Assembly: GCA_028874335.1 (NCBI GenBank)
Contig: JAPPJY010000039.1
Span: 1 to 64,000 of the forward strand
DNA: 64,000 nucleotides
Source: Gemmatimonadota bacterium
Lineage (GTDB): Bacteria > Latescibacterota > UBA2968 > GCA-2709665
Reading direction: 5' to 3'
Part shown: positions 17,985-26,732 of the stretch, piece by piece
How the letters are laid out: each line of letters begins with the position of its first letter
Position numbering within the stretch: position 1 is the first letter of the stretch
The notes under the pieces: model-generated
Told to the model about the DNA's origin: nothing
The model's input: only the letters and a program-made list of their open reading frames with translations
The model's database searches: none
Position numbers and translations under genes: made by a program

Positions 17985-18020
17985 CGGCGCGAGGTCCGCT
18001 GGGAATTTGAAAACAGCTTC
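17985..18020 (-). repeat. Relic of repeat family A (one end)
   Basis: CGGCGCGAGGTCCGCTGGGAATTTGAAA and the following ACAGCTTC match the right end of copy 4 closely, with a few substitutions. Only about 36 bp survive, directly before the ribosome site of the gene at 18042. Confidence 0.65.
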
Positions 18021-18041
18021 CTCATCGGAAGGAGATACGCA

Positions 18042-19697
18042 ATGGCGGAGGTATGGAAACCGGAACCGGAGTTGCTGGCGTCGCTGGATGCGGCAGTACC
18101 GCAAATCCTGGCGTCACAGAAGGAGAACGGGCAGTTTGGCGAGGAGCCGTGGGTCTGCGGAGACCAGAACGTGATTTTTCCTCTTGCCACGGCGTGGCAC
18201 CTTGGGGAAAGCAGATTTCACGGCGATGAAGAGGTCCTTGCCGCGATTGTTCGCGGTGGGGACGCGCTGATCGACGCCCAGGATGAACAGGGGAAATGGA
18301 CGTTTCTGAAAAAGGACTATTCGGAGTGGGGGCAGATCTACATGCCCTGGACCTACAGCCGATGGATTCGCGCGTATCAGCTGGTCCAGGAAGCCATGCA
18401 GGGCGACACGCGCGCCAGATGGGACGAGGCCCTGCTGATGGGGTTCGACGGTATTTCGAGGACCTGCCTGGCCCATGTTCACAATATCCCCGCACATCAC
18501 GCGATGGCCCTGTTCTGCGCGGGCACGGTGTTCGCACGCGACGACTGGTGTGCGCAGTCGCGAGCGTTTATGGCGAAGGTTGCGCAAGCGCAGTCGCCGC
18601 AAGGCTGGTGGCCGGAGCACAACGGACCTGTCGTGGCCTATAATTTCGTGTATTCGGACTCGCTGGGGATTTACTACGGGATGTCGGGTGACGAGGCGGT
18701 GTTGCCCGCGCTTGAACGCGCGGCCGCCTACCACGCGAGTCTGACCTATCCCGACGGCAGCACCGTTGAGACCGTGGACGGCCGCAACCCCTACCATGGC
18801 GGCGTTCACGATGGCAATCCCGGATTCAGCCATACGGCCGCGGGCAGAGGGTATCTGGCGCAGCAGCACCGGCTGTTGCTGGCGGAAGGTTCCGGGTTCG
18901 CTTCGGACTACGCGGCCAGTCTGTTGCTATATGGCGGCCGCGGAGAGGCGGTTGAGACCGCTGCGGGAAAGGAACGGCATGTCTTCCGAATGGGAGACGA
19001 GGCGACGGCGGTCAGGAACGGTCCCTGGTTCATCTGTCTTTCGGCCTTCGTTGTGGATTTCCCGCAGAATCGTTGGGGCCAGGACAGGCAGAACTTCGTC
19101 AGCGTGTTTCACGACCGGGCGGGTCTGGTCGTGGGCGGCGGCAACACAAAGCTGCAGCCGCTGTGGAGCTGCTTCACGGTGGGGGACAAGGCGCTTATGT
19201 CTCACACACCCGGGGACGAAGACCCGGACTTCGACGTCCCCGAGGGATTGATCCACGTGCCGGACGAGCTCTCGTACGACTCAGGCGAGGACGGCGGCCG
19301 GCTGCGGCTGCGCTACGGTGAGGAAACCTGCAGTATAGACGCGAGGGTCGCGTCGGAAACCGAATTGACGCTCGTGTACACCGCAACGGGGAATTCAGGT
19401 TTGCCGGTGGACGGACACGTGACGCTTATGCCGCACCTGGACGGTGAGGTGCGTTTCGCATCGGGAAAGACGGTGGCGCTGGGCGATTCGAAGGCGGAGT
19501 GGGCTGGCGAGGCCTGGATGCAACACGCCGGCTGGCGCCTGCACCTGCCGCCCGGAAGCCGCGTGGTCTGGCCGGCATTGCCACATAATCCCTACCGGAA
19601 GGCGGGCGACTCAACCATCGAAGAAGCGCGCCTGGTCGTGGTTTTGCCGTTCTCGGCCGAAGTGGACCGGCATGAGTTGAGGCTGTCGGTCGCGTAG
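18042..19697 (+). CDS. Alpha/alpha-toroid protein of unknown function
   Basis: The 551 aa protein is rich in Trp, Tyr and His and has helical-repeat segments in the first two thirds (for example WGQIYMPWTYSRWIRAYQ and WWPEHNGPVVAYNF). The C-terminal third looks beta-rich. This layout resembles polysaccharide lyases, heparinase-like proteins and other (alpha/alpha)6 enzymes, but I recognise no specific family or catalytic set. No signal peptide is present. The ATG at 18042 follows AAGGAGATA. Its upstream flank is a relic of repeat A, and prmA follows 35 nt later. Confidence 0.65.
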   Translation: MAEVWKPEPELLASLDAAVPQILASQKENGQFGEEPWVCGDQNVIFPLATAWHLGESRFHGDEEVLAAIVRGGDALIDAQDEQGKWTFLKKDYSEWGQIYMPWTYSRWIRAYQLVQEAMQGDTRARWDEALLMGFDGISRTCLAHVHNIPAHHAMALFCAGTVFARDDWCAQSRAFMAKVAQAQSPQGWWPEHNGPVVAYNFVYSDSLGIYYGMSGDEAVLPALERAAAYHASLTYPDGSTVETVDGRNPYHGGVHDGNPGFSHTAAGRGYLAQQHRLLLAEGSGFASDYAASLLLYGGRGEAVETAAGKERHVFRMGDEATAVRNGPWFICLSAFVVDFPQNRWGQDRQNFVSVFHDRAGLVVGGGNTKLQPLWSCFTVGDKALMSHTPGDEDPDFDVPEGLIHVPDELSYDSGEDGGRLRLRYGEETCSIDARVASETELTLVYTATGNSGLPVDGHVTLMPHLDGEVRFASGKTVALGDSKAEWAGEAWMQHAGWRLHLPPGSRVVWPALPHNPYRKAGDSTIEEARLVVVLPFSAEVDRHELRLSVA

Positions 19698-19732
19698 CTA
19701 CGCCCCGGGCACGTTTCGAGTGGTTTACGCGA

Positions 19733-20650
19733 ATGATCTGCAACGTTGAAGGCGGGTGGTTCAGGGTACGCGTTGACCTGCCGTGCGACGTATCGGAAAC
19801 GGTGTCCGAATTGCTGTTTGGTCTTGGGAGCTGCGGGGTGCAGGTGCAGGATGGTGCGGCTTCCGGCACGACAGGGCTTACGGCATACTTTACGGTTGAA
19901 CGGGAAAGCGGCCGCGTGGTATCCGGCCTTTGGAGCGGGCTGAATGCGTTTGCAGTTGATCTGAGAACCGTACGCGTGGAAGTGGCTGAGGTCCCTTCGG
20001 AGGATTGGGCCTCGTCCTGGAAGTCCCGTTTCAGGCCCGTCTACGCGAGTCCCGCCATTGTGGTTTGTCCGCCATGGGAACCTGTCGACGATCCTGAATG
20101 CGGATTCAGTCTGGTCATTGAGCCGAAGACGGCTTTCGGAACCGGCCAGCACGCGACGACCCGGTTGGCCCTGAAGATGATGCATGGCATCATAAATCCG
20201 GGCGATATCGTGCTGGACGTGGGCACCGGATCGGGGATCCTGAGCCTCGCGGCCGCCAGGTGCAACGCCGCGCGGGTGACGGGTATCGATAGCGATGCGC
20301 TGGCCATCGAGAATGCCCGCGCGAATATGCGCCTGAACGGGAGTCCCGGCAACGTGGTTTTTCGGCGGGAAACGATTGAATGCGTAACCGGAGAATTCGA
20401 CGTCGTGGTCGCCAACATCGATACGCGCACACTCGTCTGCATGCTGCCTGCGCTGGCGTCACGTGTGGCGGCGACGGGAAATCTGGTCCTCGGAGGCGTA
20501 CAGGTGCAGGAGCGGCCCGCGCTCTTGAAGGCGGTACGCGCGGCCGGACTCCATGCAGCGGAGGTCGTTGAACAGAACGGGTGGCTGGGTGTGCGGGCCG
20601 ACCGGACAATCGAGTCTGACGACGGCGAATCGAACGACGCGGCGGCATGA
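19733..20650 (+). CDS. prmA: Ribosomal protein L11 methyltransferase
   Basis: PrmA is a SAM-dependent enzyme that methylates ribosomal protein L11. The 305 aa product has the family layout: an N-terminal substrate-recognition domain, the motif FGTGQHATTRLAL, SAM motif I VLDVGTGSGILSLAA, an acidic loop GIDSDALAIENA, and VVANI in place of the NPPY-like motif, as is usual for PrmA. It is convergent with the threonine-synthase-like gene. The ribosome site is poor, so the exact start is uncertain. Confidence 0.93.
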   Translation: MICNVEGGWFRVRVDLPCDVSETVSELLFGLGSCGVQVQDGAASGTTGLTAYFTVERESGRVVSGLWSGLNAFAVDLRTVRVEVAEVPSEDWASSWKSRFRPVYASPAIVVCPPWEPVDDPECGFSLVIEPKTAFGTGQHATTRLALKMMHGIINPGDIVLDVGTGSGILSLAAARCNAARVTGIDSDALAIENARANMRLNGSPGNVVFRRETIECVTGEFDVVVANIDTRTLVCMLPALASRVAATGNLVLGGVQVQERPALLKAVRAAGLHAAEVVEQNGWLGVRADRTIESDDGESNDAAA

Positions 20651-20691
20651 AATCGCGCGCGTGGCTCGCATTTCCGGAGGGGGCGGAAGGT

Positions 20692-21810
20692 CTATTCGCC
20701 GTTCAGCTTGAGCATTTTTTCAGTCGACTTGAGTCCGTGTCCGGTCAGGGGCGCTACAATGCACTCGTCCCCGCTGGCGGGGACCTTCCTGAATGCCGCA
20801 ATCGCAGTTGCGGAGGTGGGTTCGGCGTACAGGCCCTGTTTGCAGATATCCAGCAGGGCTTCCTTGATTTCAGCGTCGGTAACAGCGACAATCCGGCCGC
20901 CGGTTTCGCGGATGATGTCCAGGATCTGCGACGCACGTGTGGGCTCCGCGATGGCGATCCCTTCGGCGATCGTATTGCCTGAGGACGACAGGGGAGGTTC
21001 CGCGAGTTGATCGCGCCACATCCGGTAGAGCGGCGCGCAGTTCGCGGCCTGCACGGCGATCATCCTGGGCAGACGGTCGATCAGCCCGTTTTCCTGAAGG
21101 TCCCGGAATCCGAGGAAGGCGCCGATAAGCATCGTGCCGTGACCCGTAGGTACGATTAGCGCATCAGGTGCGTTGAAGCCGAGTTGCTCCCAGATCTCGA
21201 ACGCATAGGTCTTTGTGCCCTGGAAGAAGAACGGATTCCAGACGTGGCTCGCATAGAAGTGGTGTTCGGCCGCTGCCATTGCCGCGCGCGCCGTGGCTTC
21301 CCTGGAGCCGGGCACACGGATCAGTTTCGCGCCATAGAGGCTGATCTGCGCAAGTTTACCTGGAGACGTGGACTCGGGCACGTAGATTTCGCAATCGATG
21401 CCGGCTTTTGCCGCGTACGCGGCGACCGCGGCGCCCGCGTTGCCCGACGAGTCCTCCACGACCCTTTCAACGCCCAGTTCGGCGGCGCGGCTGATCAGGA
21501 CGGAGGCGCCGCGATCTTTGAAGGAACCCGTGGGGAAGAGGTTCTCCTGCTTGACGTTAAGAGGCTTGCCGTCGATCTGCATCCCGACGATTGGCGTAAA
21601 CCCCTCGTTGAACGAGACGACGTGGGCATCCGCCCCGATCGGCAGCGCTTCCCGATAGCGCCACATTCCCGGCGCCCGGCGCCCGATCTTGCCCGCGTCG
21701 ATGGTGCACCGGAAACCGACGTCCAGAGGCCCGCCGCAACCGCATCTCCAGAAACGGGTGTCCTGTGGGTGTACCGTGTCGCAGGCCCGGCAGACGATTT
21801 TCAGCGTCAT
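20692..21810 (-). CDS. Threonine synthase-like PLP enzyme
   Basis: This is a fold-type II PLP enzyme of 372 aa. The PLP lysine is K98 in FPTGSFKDRGA, with the phosphate-binding loop EDSSGNAG nearby. The N-terminus has a zinc-ribbon-like CRAC...CGCG, common in threonine synthases of this class. It probably converts O-phosphohomoserine to threonine, though related enzymes make other products. The ATG overlaps the SDR stop (ATGA), so the two are translationally coupled. The much longer open frame upstream is not coding. Confidence 0.88.
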   Translation of the reverse strand: MTLKIVCRACDTVHPQDTRFWRCGCGGPLDVGFRCTIDAGKIGRRAPGMWRYREALPIGADAHVVSFNEGFTPIVGMQIDGKPLNVKQENLFPTGSFKDRGASVLISRAAELGVERVVEDSSGNAGAAVAAYAAKAGIDCEIYVPESTSPGKLAQISLYGAKLIRVPGSREATARAAMAAAEHHFYASHVWNPFFFQGTKTYAFEIWEQLGFNAPDALIVPTGHGTMLIGAFLGFRDLQENGLIDRLPRMIAVQAANCAPLYRMWRDQLAEPPLSSSGNTIAEGIAIAEPTRASQILDIIRETGGRIVAVTDAEIKEALLDICKQGLYAEPTSATAIAAFRKVPASGDECIVAPLTGHGLKSTEKMLKLNGE

Positions 21811-22595
21811 GACAGCGTTCGTCCCTTCAACATGGCCGAGGTGACGGCGATGGCCGCACGGCGAGGGATAAGCCGTCCCGTGAAGTTCAGCATCTTGTTG
21901 GCGAGGCCATGAATCACTGAGGGTTTCCTCCCGAGTTTCTTGAGCGCCAGGGCCACGACCGCGCCGGGCGTGGCCTCCCTGAAGCCGCTGGCGTCCTTCA
22001 TGTGCGCCACGCTTGTGAATTCGGTTTTCGTGAATCCGGGAGAGAGCGCGAGCGAGTCGATGCCTCTCATCCTGTATTCTTTCCAGAGGGATTCTCCCAT
22101 CAGCAGATTGAAGGCCTTGGTGGCGCCGTAGACGGCGAGGTACGGCGTCGCCTGGTATGCGGCCGTGGACGCCAGGAAGATAAGGCCGCCGCGCCCTCGA
22201 TCGAGCATCAGCGGCAGGTAGTGGTTGGTGAGCAGAACCGGGACGACGCAGTTCAATACGGTCATGTTCACCATGCGATCGAGATCCAGGTCCGTGTACG
22301 CACCGGAAAGTCCGAATCCGGCATTGTTTACCAGCAGACCGATCTCCAGATCGCCCGTTCGATCTCCAACGTGACGGCAGGCATCGCGACCTGTGAGGTC
22401 CGCGGGAACGACACGCGTCATTACCCCATGGTTCCGCCTGACACCGTCGGCAAGCGCCGCCATCTGTTGCTCCCTGCGGGCGACGAGGACCACGTTCACA
22501 CCCCTGGCGGCCAGTTGCTCTACGAACTCCGCGCCCAGACCGGAGGATGCGCCGGTTACCAGGGCCCACGGGCCATATTTCTCGTGCCATTGCAT
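21807..22595 (-). CDS. Short-chain dehydrogenase, DltE/YqjQ-like
   Basis: The 262 aa SDR has cofactor loop VTGASSGLG near residues 13-21, NNAGFG, a Ser in FLASTAA and the catalytic YGATK. The C-terminal extension resembles SDRs acting on ketones or lipid-like substrates. The start at 22595 (MQWHEKYG) is the first ATG before the Rossmann strand; the frame stays open into family B repeat copy 1 but that part is repeat-derived. It is coupled to the downstream threonine-synthase-like gene. Confidence 0.88.
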   Translation of the reverse strand: MQWHEKYGPWALVTGASSGLGAEFVEQLAARGVNVVLVARREQQMAALADGVRRNHGVMTRVVPADLTGRDACRHVGDRTGDLEIGLLVNNAGFGLSGAYTDLDLDRMVNMTVLNCVVPVLLTNHYLPLMLDRGRGGLIFLASTAAYQATPYLAVYGATKAFNLLMGESLWKEYRMRGIDSLALSPGFTKTEFTSVAHMKDASGFREATPGAVVALALKKLGRKPSVIHGLANKMLNFTGRLIPRRAAIAVTSAMLKGRTLS

Positions 22596-22665
22596 ACCTG
22601 AGGGTTCCTGTCCGAACCGCGGGTCCCTGGCGTGTAAGGGCTGAGCGACCTGCCGATCGGTAATC

Positions 22666-22859
22666 GCTAACCTTGATTCGTAAGTCTTCGGTAAAGTAAA
22701 TTCGAATATGTGATTGTAAATAAAGGCGATTAGACGGCTGATTACCAGGATACACCGGGTCACTGGACGTGAAGGAAGAAACGCCCTTCTATACGTCGAT
22801 AACGCCCTGTTTCGGAGGATTTTATCCCGTCGCCGCGTTGCGGTTTTTTTCGGATTGAG
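22666..22859. repeat. Dispersed repeat family B, copy 1 (tandem unit 1)
   Basis: A unit of about 194 bp starting GCTAACCTTGATTCG and ending TTTTTTTCGGATTGAG. It is directly followed by copy 2, which matches along the whole length. A CCGCGTTGCGG hairpin followed by seven T residues near the right end resembles a plus-strand terminator. Confidence 0.85.
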
Positions 22860-23058
22860 GCTAACCTTGATTCGTCATTTTTCGGGGACGTTAATTCGCA
22901 TAAGTGCGAGTTAACAGAGGTGATTAGACGGCTGATTACCAGGATACACCAGGTCACCGGACGTGAAGGGAAAAAACGTCCTTCTTTACGTCGATAACGC
23001 CCCGTTTCGGAGGGTTTTATCGCGTCGCCGCGTTGCTGTTTTTTTCGGATTAAGGCTA
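22860..23058. repeat. Dispersed repeat family B, copy 2 (tandem unit 2)
   Basis: A tandem neighbour of copy 1. Its right end, GGATTAAGGCTAA, supplies the TAG stop codon (plus CTA at 23056-23058) of the minus-strand isomerase gene. An open frame through both units on the minus strand exists only because the unit period is close to 195 bp. Confidence 0.85.
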
Positions 23059-23919
23059 ATCCTTCAGCGCGGATTCGGCCAGAGCTTCGGTATCGGCCAC
23101 CATCCTTTTCCATGCACAATCGGTATAATCGGGGCCGAAGTCAAAGGGCTGGGTTTCGATGCACATTGTGCGACTGTAGCCAATGTGCGCCGCGTGCCGG
23201 AAGAATCTGCGCCAATTCACGCGTCCGTGTCCGGGCGCGAGGTGGGAATCTCGGTCGCCCGCGTTGTCCGCCAGGTGAAATGCGACCATCCGCGATCCCA
23301 TGACGTCGAAGAACCGGTGCGCGTCGTCGCGCGCAGCCACCAGGGCGTGGCCCGTGTCGAGGCAGAATCCCAGGTTGGGATGGGCGAAGTCCCGGACGAT
23401 TCGCTCGAAATGCTCGGGTCTGGAAGTGAACCGTCCGCCGCCGGACGGAAGCATGTTTTCAAGAGCGATCGTGAAGTTGAGGCCTTCCGCTTCCCTCAGG
23501 AGCGTTTCGAGGCTCTTGCCGATCTGGATGAAATAGGTTTCTAGGCCCTCCACGTCGGCGTCCGACCGGTTCGTGGTCGGATGCTGGATGCCAACCGTTG
23601 CCCCGATCAGCGATGCCCTTCCCATCCAGAGGCGCATCTTGTCCACGGCCCGGCGGCGTACGGTTTCGTAGAAGGAAGCGATGTCATCTTCAGGAGAAAA
23701 GGGGAGGTGAAACGTCTCGATGCACAGTCCCGCCGATCGATAGCGGTCGCCAATGGCCTGAAGTTCGGATTCGGAGTTTCCTTCGAACAGGGGCGGTGAG
23801 CCTTCGATGCCTGCCAGACCGGCGAAGCGACAGGTTTCCATGATTTCATCGTGGGACTTATCGGCAAGTCCGTAGCCGGTCGTGGTCCACGTCCAGCTTT
23901 TTTTCATATCGGCTTCCAT
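23056..23919 (-). CDS. Sugar phosphate isomerase/epimerase-like TIM-barrel protein
   Basis: This 287 aa protein belongs to the xylose-isomerase-like TIM-barrel superfamily. Metal-ligand signatures are FTIALENMLP (Glu), GFCLDTGHAL (Asp, His), VAFHLADNAG (His) and CIETQPFD (Glu). The conserved HLADNAGDRDSHLAPGHG stretch is typical of hydroxypyruvate-isomerase or myo-inosose-type members. The stop codon lies in family B repeat copy 2. It begins 4 nt after the PhyH-type gene, so the two form a minus-strand operon. The substrate is unknown. Confidence 0.87.
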   Translation of the reverse strand: MEADMKKSWTWTTTGYGLADKSHDEIMETCRFAGLAGIEGSPPLFEGNSESELQAIGDRYRSAGLCIETFHLPFSPEDDIASFYETVRRRAVDKMRLWMGRASLIGATVGIQHPTTNRSDADVEGLETYFIQIGKSLETLLREAEGLNFTIALENMLPSGGGRFTSRPEHFERIVRDFAHPNLGFCLDTGHALVAARDDAHRFFDVMGSRMVAFHLADNAGDRDSHLAPGHGRVNWRRFFRHAAHIGYSRTMCIETQPFDFGPDYTDCAWKRMVADTEALAESALKD

Positions 23920-23923
23920 TCGA

Positions 23924-24700
23924 TTAACTCCTTTTCCGCAGAGACCGTTTGCGTTCCCATCGATCGTACCAGTCCAGCAGTTGGGGGGTTGGCGCGAAAT
24001 CGTGAATCGTTACCCGTCTGCGCCCGGGCAGATAGTTTCCAAGGTGCCAGCCATTGGGATGGTAGAGCGCGAAATCGCCCGCATCCATAAACAATCGCTC
24101 CGACCGCGGCATCGCCCGGGTATATTCCAGGCATGCGCGTTCCCTTTCTTCGAACGGATCGTCTTCAGGAGGCAGCGGAGCCCCGGCGGCGTCGATCTCA
24201 TCCGGCAGATCGTCTCTCAGGTGACTGCCCGGCACATACCACGTACAGTTGTCCTCGTAAAGCGGGCAGTTGATCTGGTTGAACCAGAGCGGGTCGCGGT
24301 TCACGCGGCGAAACTCATCCAGGTCGGGTACGTTGGATGTTTCCCGAATGTCCCGGTGCCATGCAGTACACCATGGTCTTTCCTTCGGCTCCAGCAACAG
24401 TCCCGTCCGCGCGAGTCCGCTATTGGCAATTCTGTGCTCGGGAGTGAGCACTCGGCCGATCGCATCGACCAGCGGTGGAAGCTCGGAATAGTCCTGGAAG
24501 GGTTTGATATCGATGTCGAAATTGACGATGGGCTGAAGGCGCTGCGCCTGGGGACCACGCGCTTCGCGGGCATACCGATGCGCCGCGGCCGTGGCTCGAC
24601 GAAGGTCGCGAATGAGCGCCGGCGGCAGGATTTGCCGGAAGATCACGCAACCTCGCGTGCGGTAGTCCCGGATCATGGATTCACAGAATCTGAATCCCAT
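23924..24700 (-). CDS. Phytanoyl-CoA dioxygenase (PhyH) family protein
   Basis: This is an Fe(II)/2-oxoglutarate-dependent hydroxylase of 258 aa. The iron site is WHRD (His and Asp) with the distal His in GWHLGNYLPGRRR, whose Arg would hold 2-oxoglutarate. A GGAGG ribosome site precedes the ATG at 24700; an ATG at 24712 is possible. The longer open frame runs into repeat A copy 3 and is not coding. It shares an operon with the isomerase. Bacterial members hydroxylate diverse small molecules; the substrate is unknown. Confidence 0.87.
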   Translation of the reverse strand: MGFRFCESMIRDYRTRGCVIFRQILPPALIRDLRRATAAAHRYAREARGPQAQRLQPIVNFDIDIKPFQDYSELPPLVDAIGRVLTPEHRIANSGLARTGLLLEPKERPWCTAWHRDIRETSNVPDLDEFRRVNRDPLWFNQINCPLYEDNCTWYVPGSHLRDDLPDEIDAAGAPLPPEDDPFEERERACLEYTRAMPRSERLFMDAGDFALYHPNGWHLGNYLPGRRRVTIHDFAPTPQLLDWYDRWERKRSLRKRS

Positions 24701-24728
24701 TTGCGCCTCCATCGGTTCGGACCGCCTT

Positions 24729-24920
24729 AGAAGCTGTCTTAAAATTCCCAGCGGTCTTCGCGCGGCTGCAAAAGCGCCGGTCGGCGTTGGGCAAATCCAC
24801 CCAAGAGTGGCGAGGGGCGCGCAGCCACGATACATTAGTATATGGGCGGATTTTCCCGCCTTGACCGCCACTTTTTCGCTCGCGCTCGGGAACTCACCGG
24901 CAATTTTTTAAACAGCTTCT
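24729..24920. repeat. Foldback MITE-like repeat family A, copy 3
   Basis: A 192 bp element nearly identical to copy 2, including the additional central segment. It lies between the PhyH and MOSC genes. Its right end provides the TGA stop of the MOSC gene (plus TCA at 24920-24922). Confidence 0.9.
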
Positions 24921-25477
24921 CACACCTTTCTCACGACATCGCCCACCCGAACGGTGCCCGGTTGAACCACTCGCGCGTTGAGGCCGCGGAGACGGAGTCG
25001 CTTTCCCTTGCGCGAATTGACGAATTTCATGGCATCGACGCCAAAGCGGGACACGAATTTCCGGCAACCCGTATGGGGCTGCTCGGACACCCTGATGACG
25101 GCGGTGCCGAGCGACAATCGGGTACCGGCCGGCAGGTTGTCTTCGCTCAGGTCCAGGTCCACGTACAGCTGGTCGCCGGCGAATTGCCAGCGGCCGTCGT
25201 CCTGTGCGACGAGGGCGGCGCACCGGGCGTTCATGACGGTGAGCTGTGTATAGGGATCAGCCGAGCCGTCCAGGGTTCGGGAACTGCCGCGGGACTTCCA
25301 ATTGTCTCCCACGAGGCCTTCCAACGGATGAAGTTCGCCCTCGGCGAGCACCTCGCGCTGTTCAACGTCCGGCCGGCGCACGATCATTTTCAAAACGCCA
25401 TCGTCCTCCGGTGAGTTCCGGACGTCGTCCAGACCCTGTTCGAGCTCCTTCGTTGTCAAATGTCTTACGCCATCCAT
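24920..25477 (-). CDS. MOSC domain protein
   Basis: The 185 aa protein has the MOSC (molybdenum cofactor sulfurase C-terminal) pattern, including EGLVGD, LTVMNARCAAL, DLSEDNLPAG and QPHTGCRKF with the conserved Cys. Stand-alone MOSC proteins are thought to handle sulfur or molybdenum-cofactor ligands in detoxification. It has no Moco enzyme partner in the window. Its stop codon falls on the edge of repeat A copy 3, so the last residues may be element-derived. Confidence 0.88.
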   Translation of the reverse strand: MDGVRHLTTKELEQGLDDVRNSPEDDGVLKMIVRRPDVEQREVLAEGELHPLEGLVGDNWKSRGSSRTLDGSADPYTQLTVMNARCAALVAQDDGRWQFAGDQLYVDLDLSEDNLPAGTRLSLGTAVIRVSEQPHTGCRKFVSRFGVDAMKFVNSRKGKRLRLRGLNARVVQPGTVRVGDVVRKV

Positions 25478-25584
25478 ATCCGTCCTCCGTCTTCGCGGTT
25501 GCCAGATGCGGGAATTACAATCGGTTGCGGGCCGGTATCCACGATCGAAAACCGGGTTGCGCCGCAGGCCCCGGGGGTGCGGAA

Positions 25585-26268
25585 TCAGGTTGGGACTGAC
25601 GGCCAGTCAAATCCGTACCCGACGCCCCTTACCGTGGAAATCGTCCCATTGAAGCCGGCCAGTTTCGCTCTGAGTCGCGCGACGTGCACGTCGACGGTAC
25701 GCATTCCGCCGTGATAGTCGTACCCCCAGATGCGGTCGAGCAGATCCGAACGGGTAAAGACACGACCCCTGTGCACGATCAGATACTTCAGCAGTTCGTA
25801 TTCTTTCAATGTAAGGTCCACGAGGGCGCCGTTGACGCGGACTTCGTAGCGCACCGGATTGATGACCAGTTCGTCCAGCCGGATAACGTCCCCGCGTTCC
25901 GTGCGCCCCAGGATCAATCGCAAGCGGGTTTCCAACTGCTCAAGGGAGTACGGCTGCGTGATGAAGTCGGTGATTCCGTCTGAGAAGTCGATGGTTGAAA
26001 CGCGGTCTTCGTCGGTGATCAGCAACACCGGCGTATTGCGGGAAGCAGGAGGCCGTAGCAGGCGTTGAACGCGTTTGGACAGGTGGCCTGGGAACGTGTC
26101 GTCGACAACGAGGAGATCGGCCGGATTGCCCGGCAGACTGCGGGTGTCGGGCAAGGCAACACGGTCCTGGTTCCAGGCCAGGCGTGAAACGGAATGACCG
26201 ATCGATTCCAGGTCTGACTTCAGGCGTATACCCGGTGTTTCACTGGCGAGCAGCAGGACGTGGGACAT
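25585..26268 (-). CDS. Atypical OmpR-family response regulator
   Basis: The 227 aa protein has an N-terminal receiver-like domain and a C-terminal winged helix (DLTLKEYELLKYLI ... DVHVARLRAKL ... VRGVGYGF). The receiver keeps an Asp near 56-57 (VVDDTFP) but lacks the N-terminal acidic pair, with LLASE where LLVDDD is expected. It also has Gln at 105 where the conserved Lys of KP should be (ITQPYS). It may therefore act without phosphorylation. No histidine kinase gene is adjacent. Its own promoter lies at 26378-26407. Confidence 0.88.
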   Translation of the reverse strand: MSHVLLLASETPGIRLKSDLESIGHSVSRLAWNQDRVALPDTRSLPGNPADLLVVDDTFPGHLSKRVQRLLRPPASRNTPVLLITDEDRVSTIDFSDGITDFITQPYSLEQLETRLRLILGRTERGDVIRLDELVINPVRYEVRVNGALVDLTLKEYELLKYLIVHRGRVFTRSDLLDRIWGYDYHGGMRTVDVHVARLRAKLAGFNGTISTVRGVGYGFDWPSVPT

Positions 26269-26377
26269 AGAATTGGCGTGCTATTTTTCCGGGGATTTGC
26301 GGCGGAACTCGATCCGGACGGCGATTTGCCCGGTTGACCTCGTCCCGGTCGAACAGGGGCCTGTATACTGATGGCGG

Positions 26378-26407
26378 AAATTACAGCGTGCCGCTTCATT
26401 CTGTCAA
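26378..26407 (-). promoter_or_regulatory. Sigma-70-type promoter of response regulator
   Basis: Minus-strand TTGACA (26407-26402), 18 bp, TAATTT (26383-26378), reading toward 26268. Confidence 0.72.
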
Positions 26408-26617
26408 GGGATAATTAATCGTGGTAAAACACCGGTTTCGCCGGCTTTTCGGGATGAATGGCGGGTCGGTTATGCATTGATGCGGTCTGCCGGGTGCGTT
26501 TTACAAAGCGAAAAAGGCCGACACGCACAGCAGGCTCGGCCCATTCACGGGTATAAATATAGCAAATCGCCACCGGGAAGTCAACAAATTTAAATCCTTT
26601 AAAAACAAAATATTATA

Positions 26618-26646
26618 TTGACTTTCTTGCTTCTGTCCTGTAATTT
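26618..26646 (+). promoter_or_regulatory. Sigma-70-type promoter of zinc-finger gene pair
   Basis: TTGACT (26618-26623), 17 bp, TAATTT (26641-26646), in an AT-rich context; predicted leader about 80 nt. Confidence 0.75.
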
Positions 26647-26732
26647 TGTCCTCAGACGGTCCGTTCACTTTTCTGATCTATCTCTACCTGCGGTTGCGGG
26701 GAGACCTTTCCGTGTCTGCGCGGAGGTTGCGC

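Larger units (their letters stand above)
26269..26732. other. Divergent intergenic region with two promoters
   Basis: About 460 nt separate the response regulator and the zinc-finger gene. Outward-facing promoters lie at 26378-26407 (minus) and 26618-26646 (plus). The centre contains GC-rich inverted motifs (for example ACCGG...CCGGC near 26430-26440) but no gene that I can support. Confidence 0.55.

Noticed and set aside
22668-23060. Possible CRISPR array because of tandem repeats
   Set aside because: Only two units of about 195 bp with no short repeat/spacer alternation and no cas genes.
22760-23119. A 119 aa minus-strand open frame spanning both family B units
   Set aside because: It exists because the repeat period is close to a multiple of three. 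Its sequence is simply the repeat translated twice, the third copy does not keep the frame, and no ribosome site is present.
24701-24871. N-terminal extension of the PhyH protein into repeat A copy 3
   Set aside because: The extension is the translated repeat; GGAGG and an ATG at 24700 give a normal-length PhyH protein.
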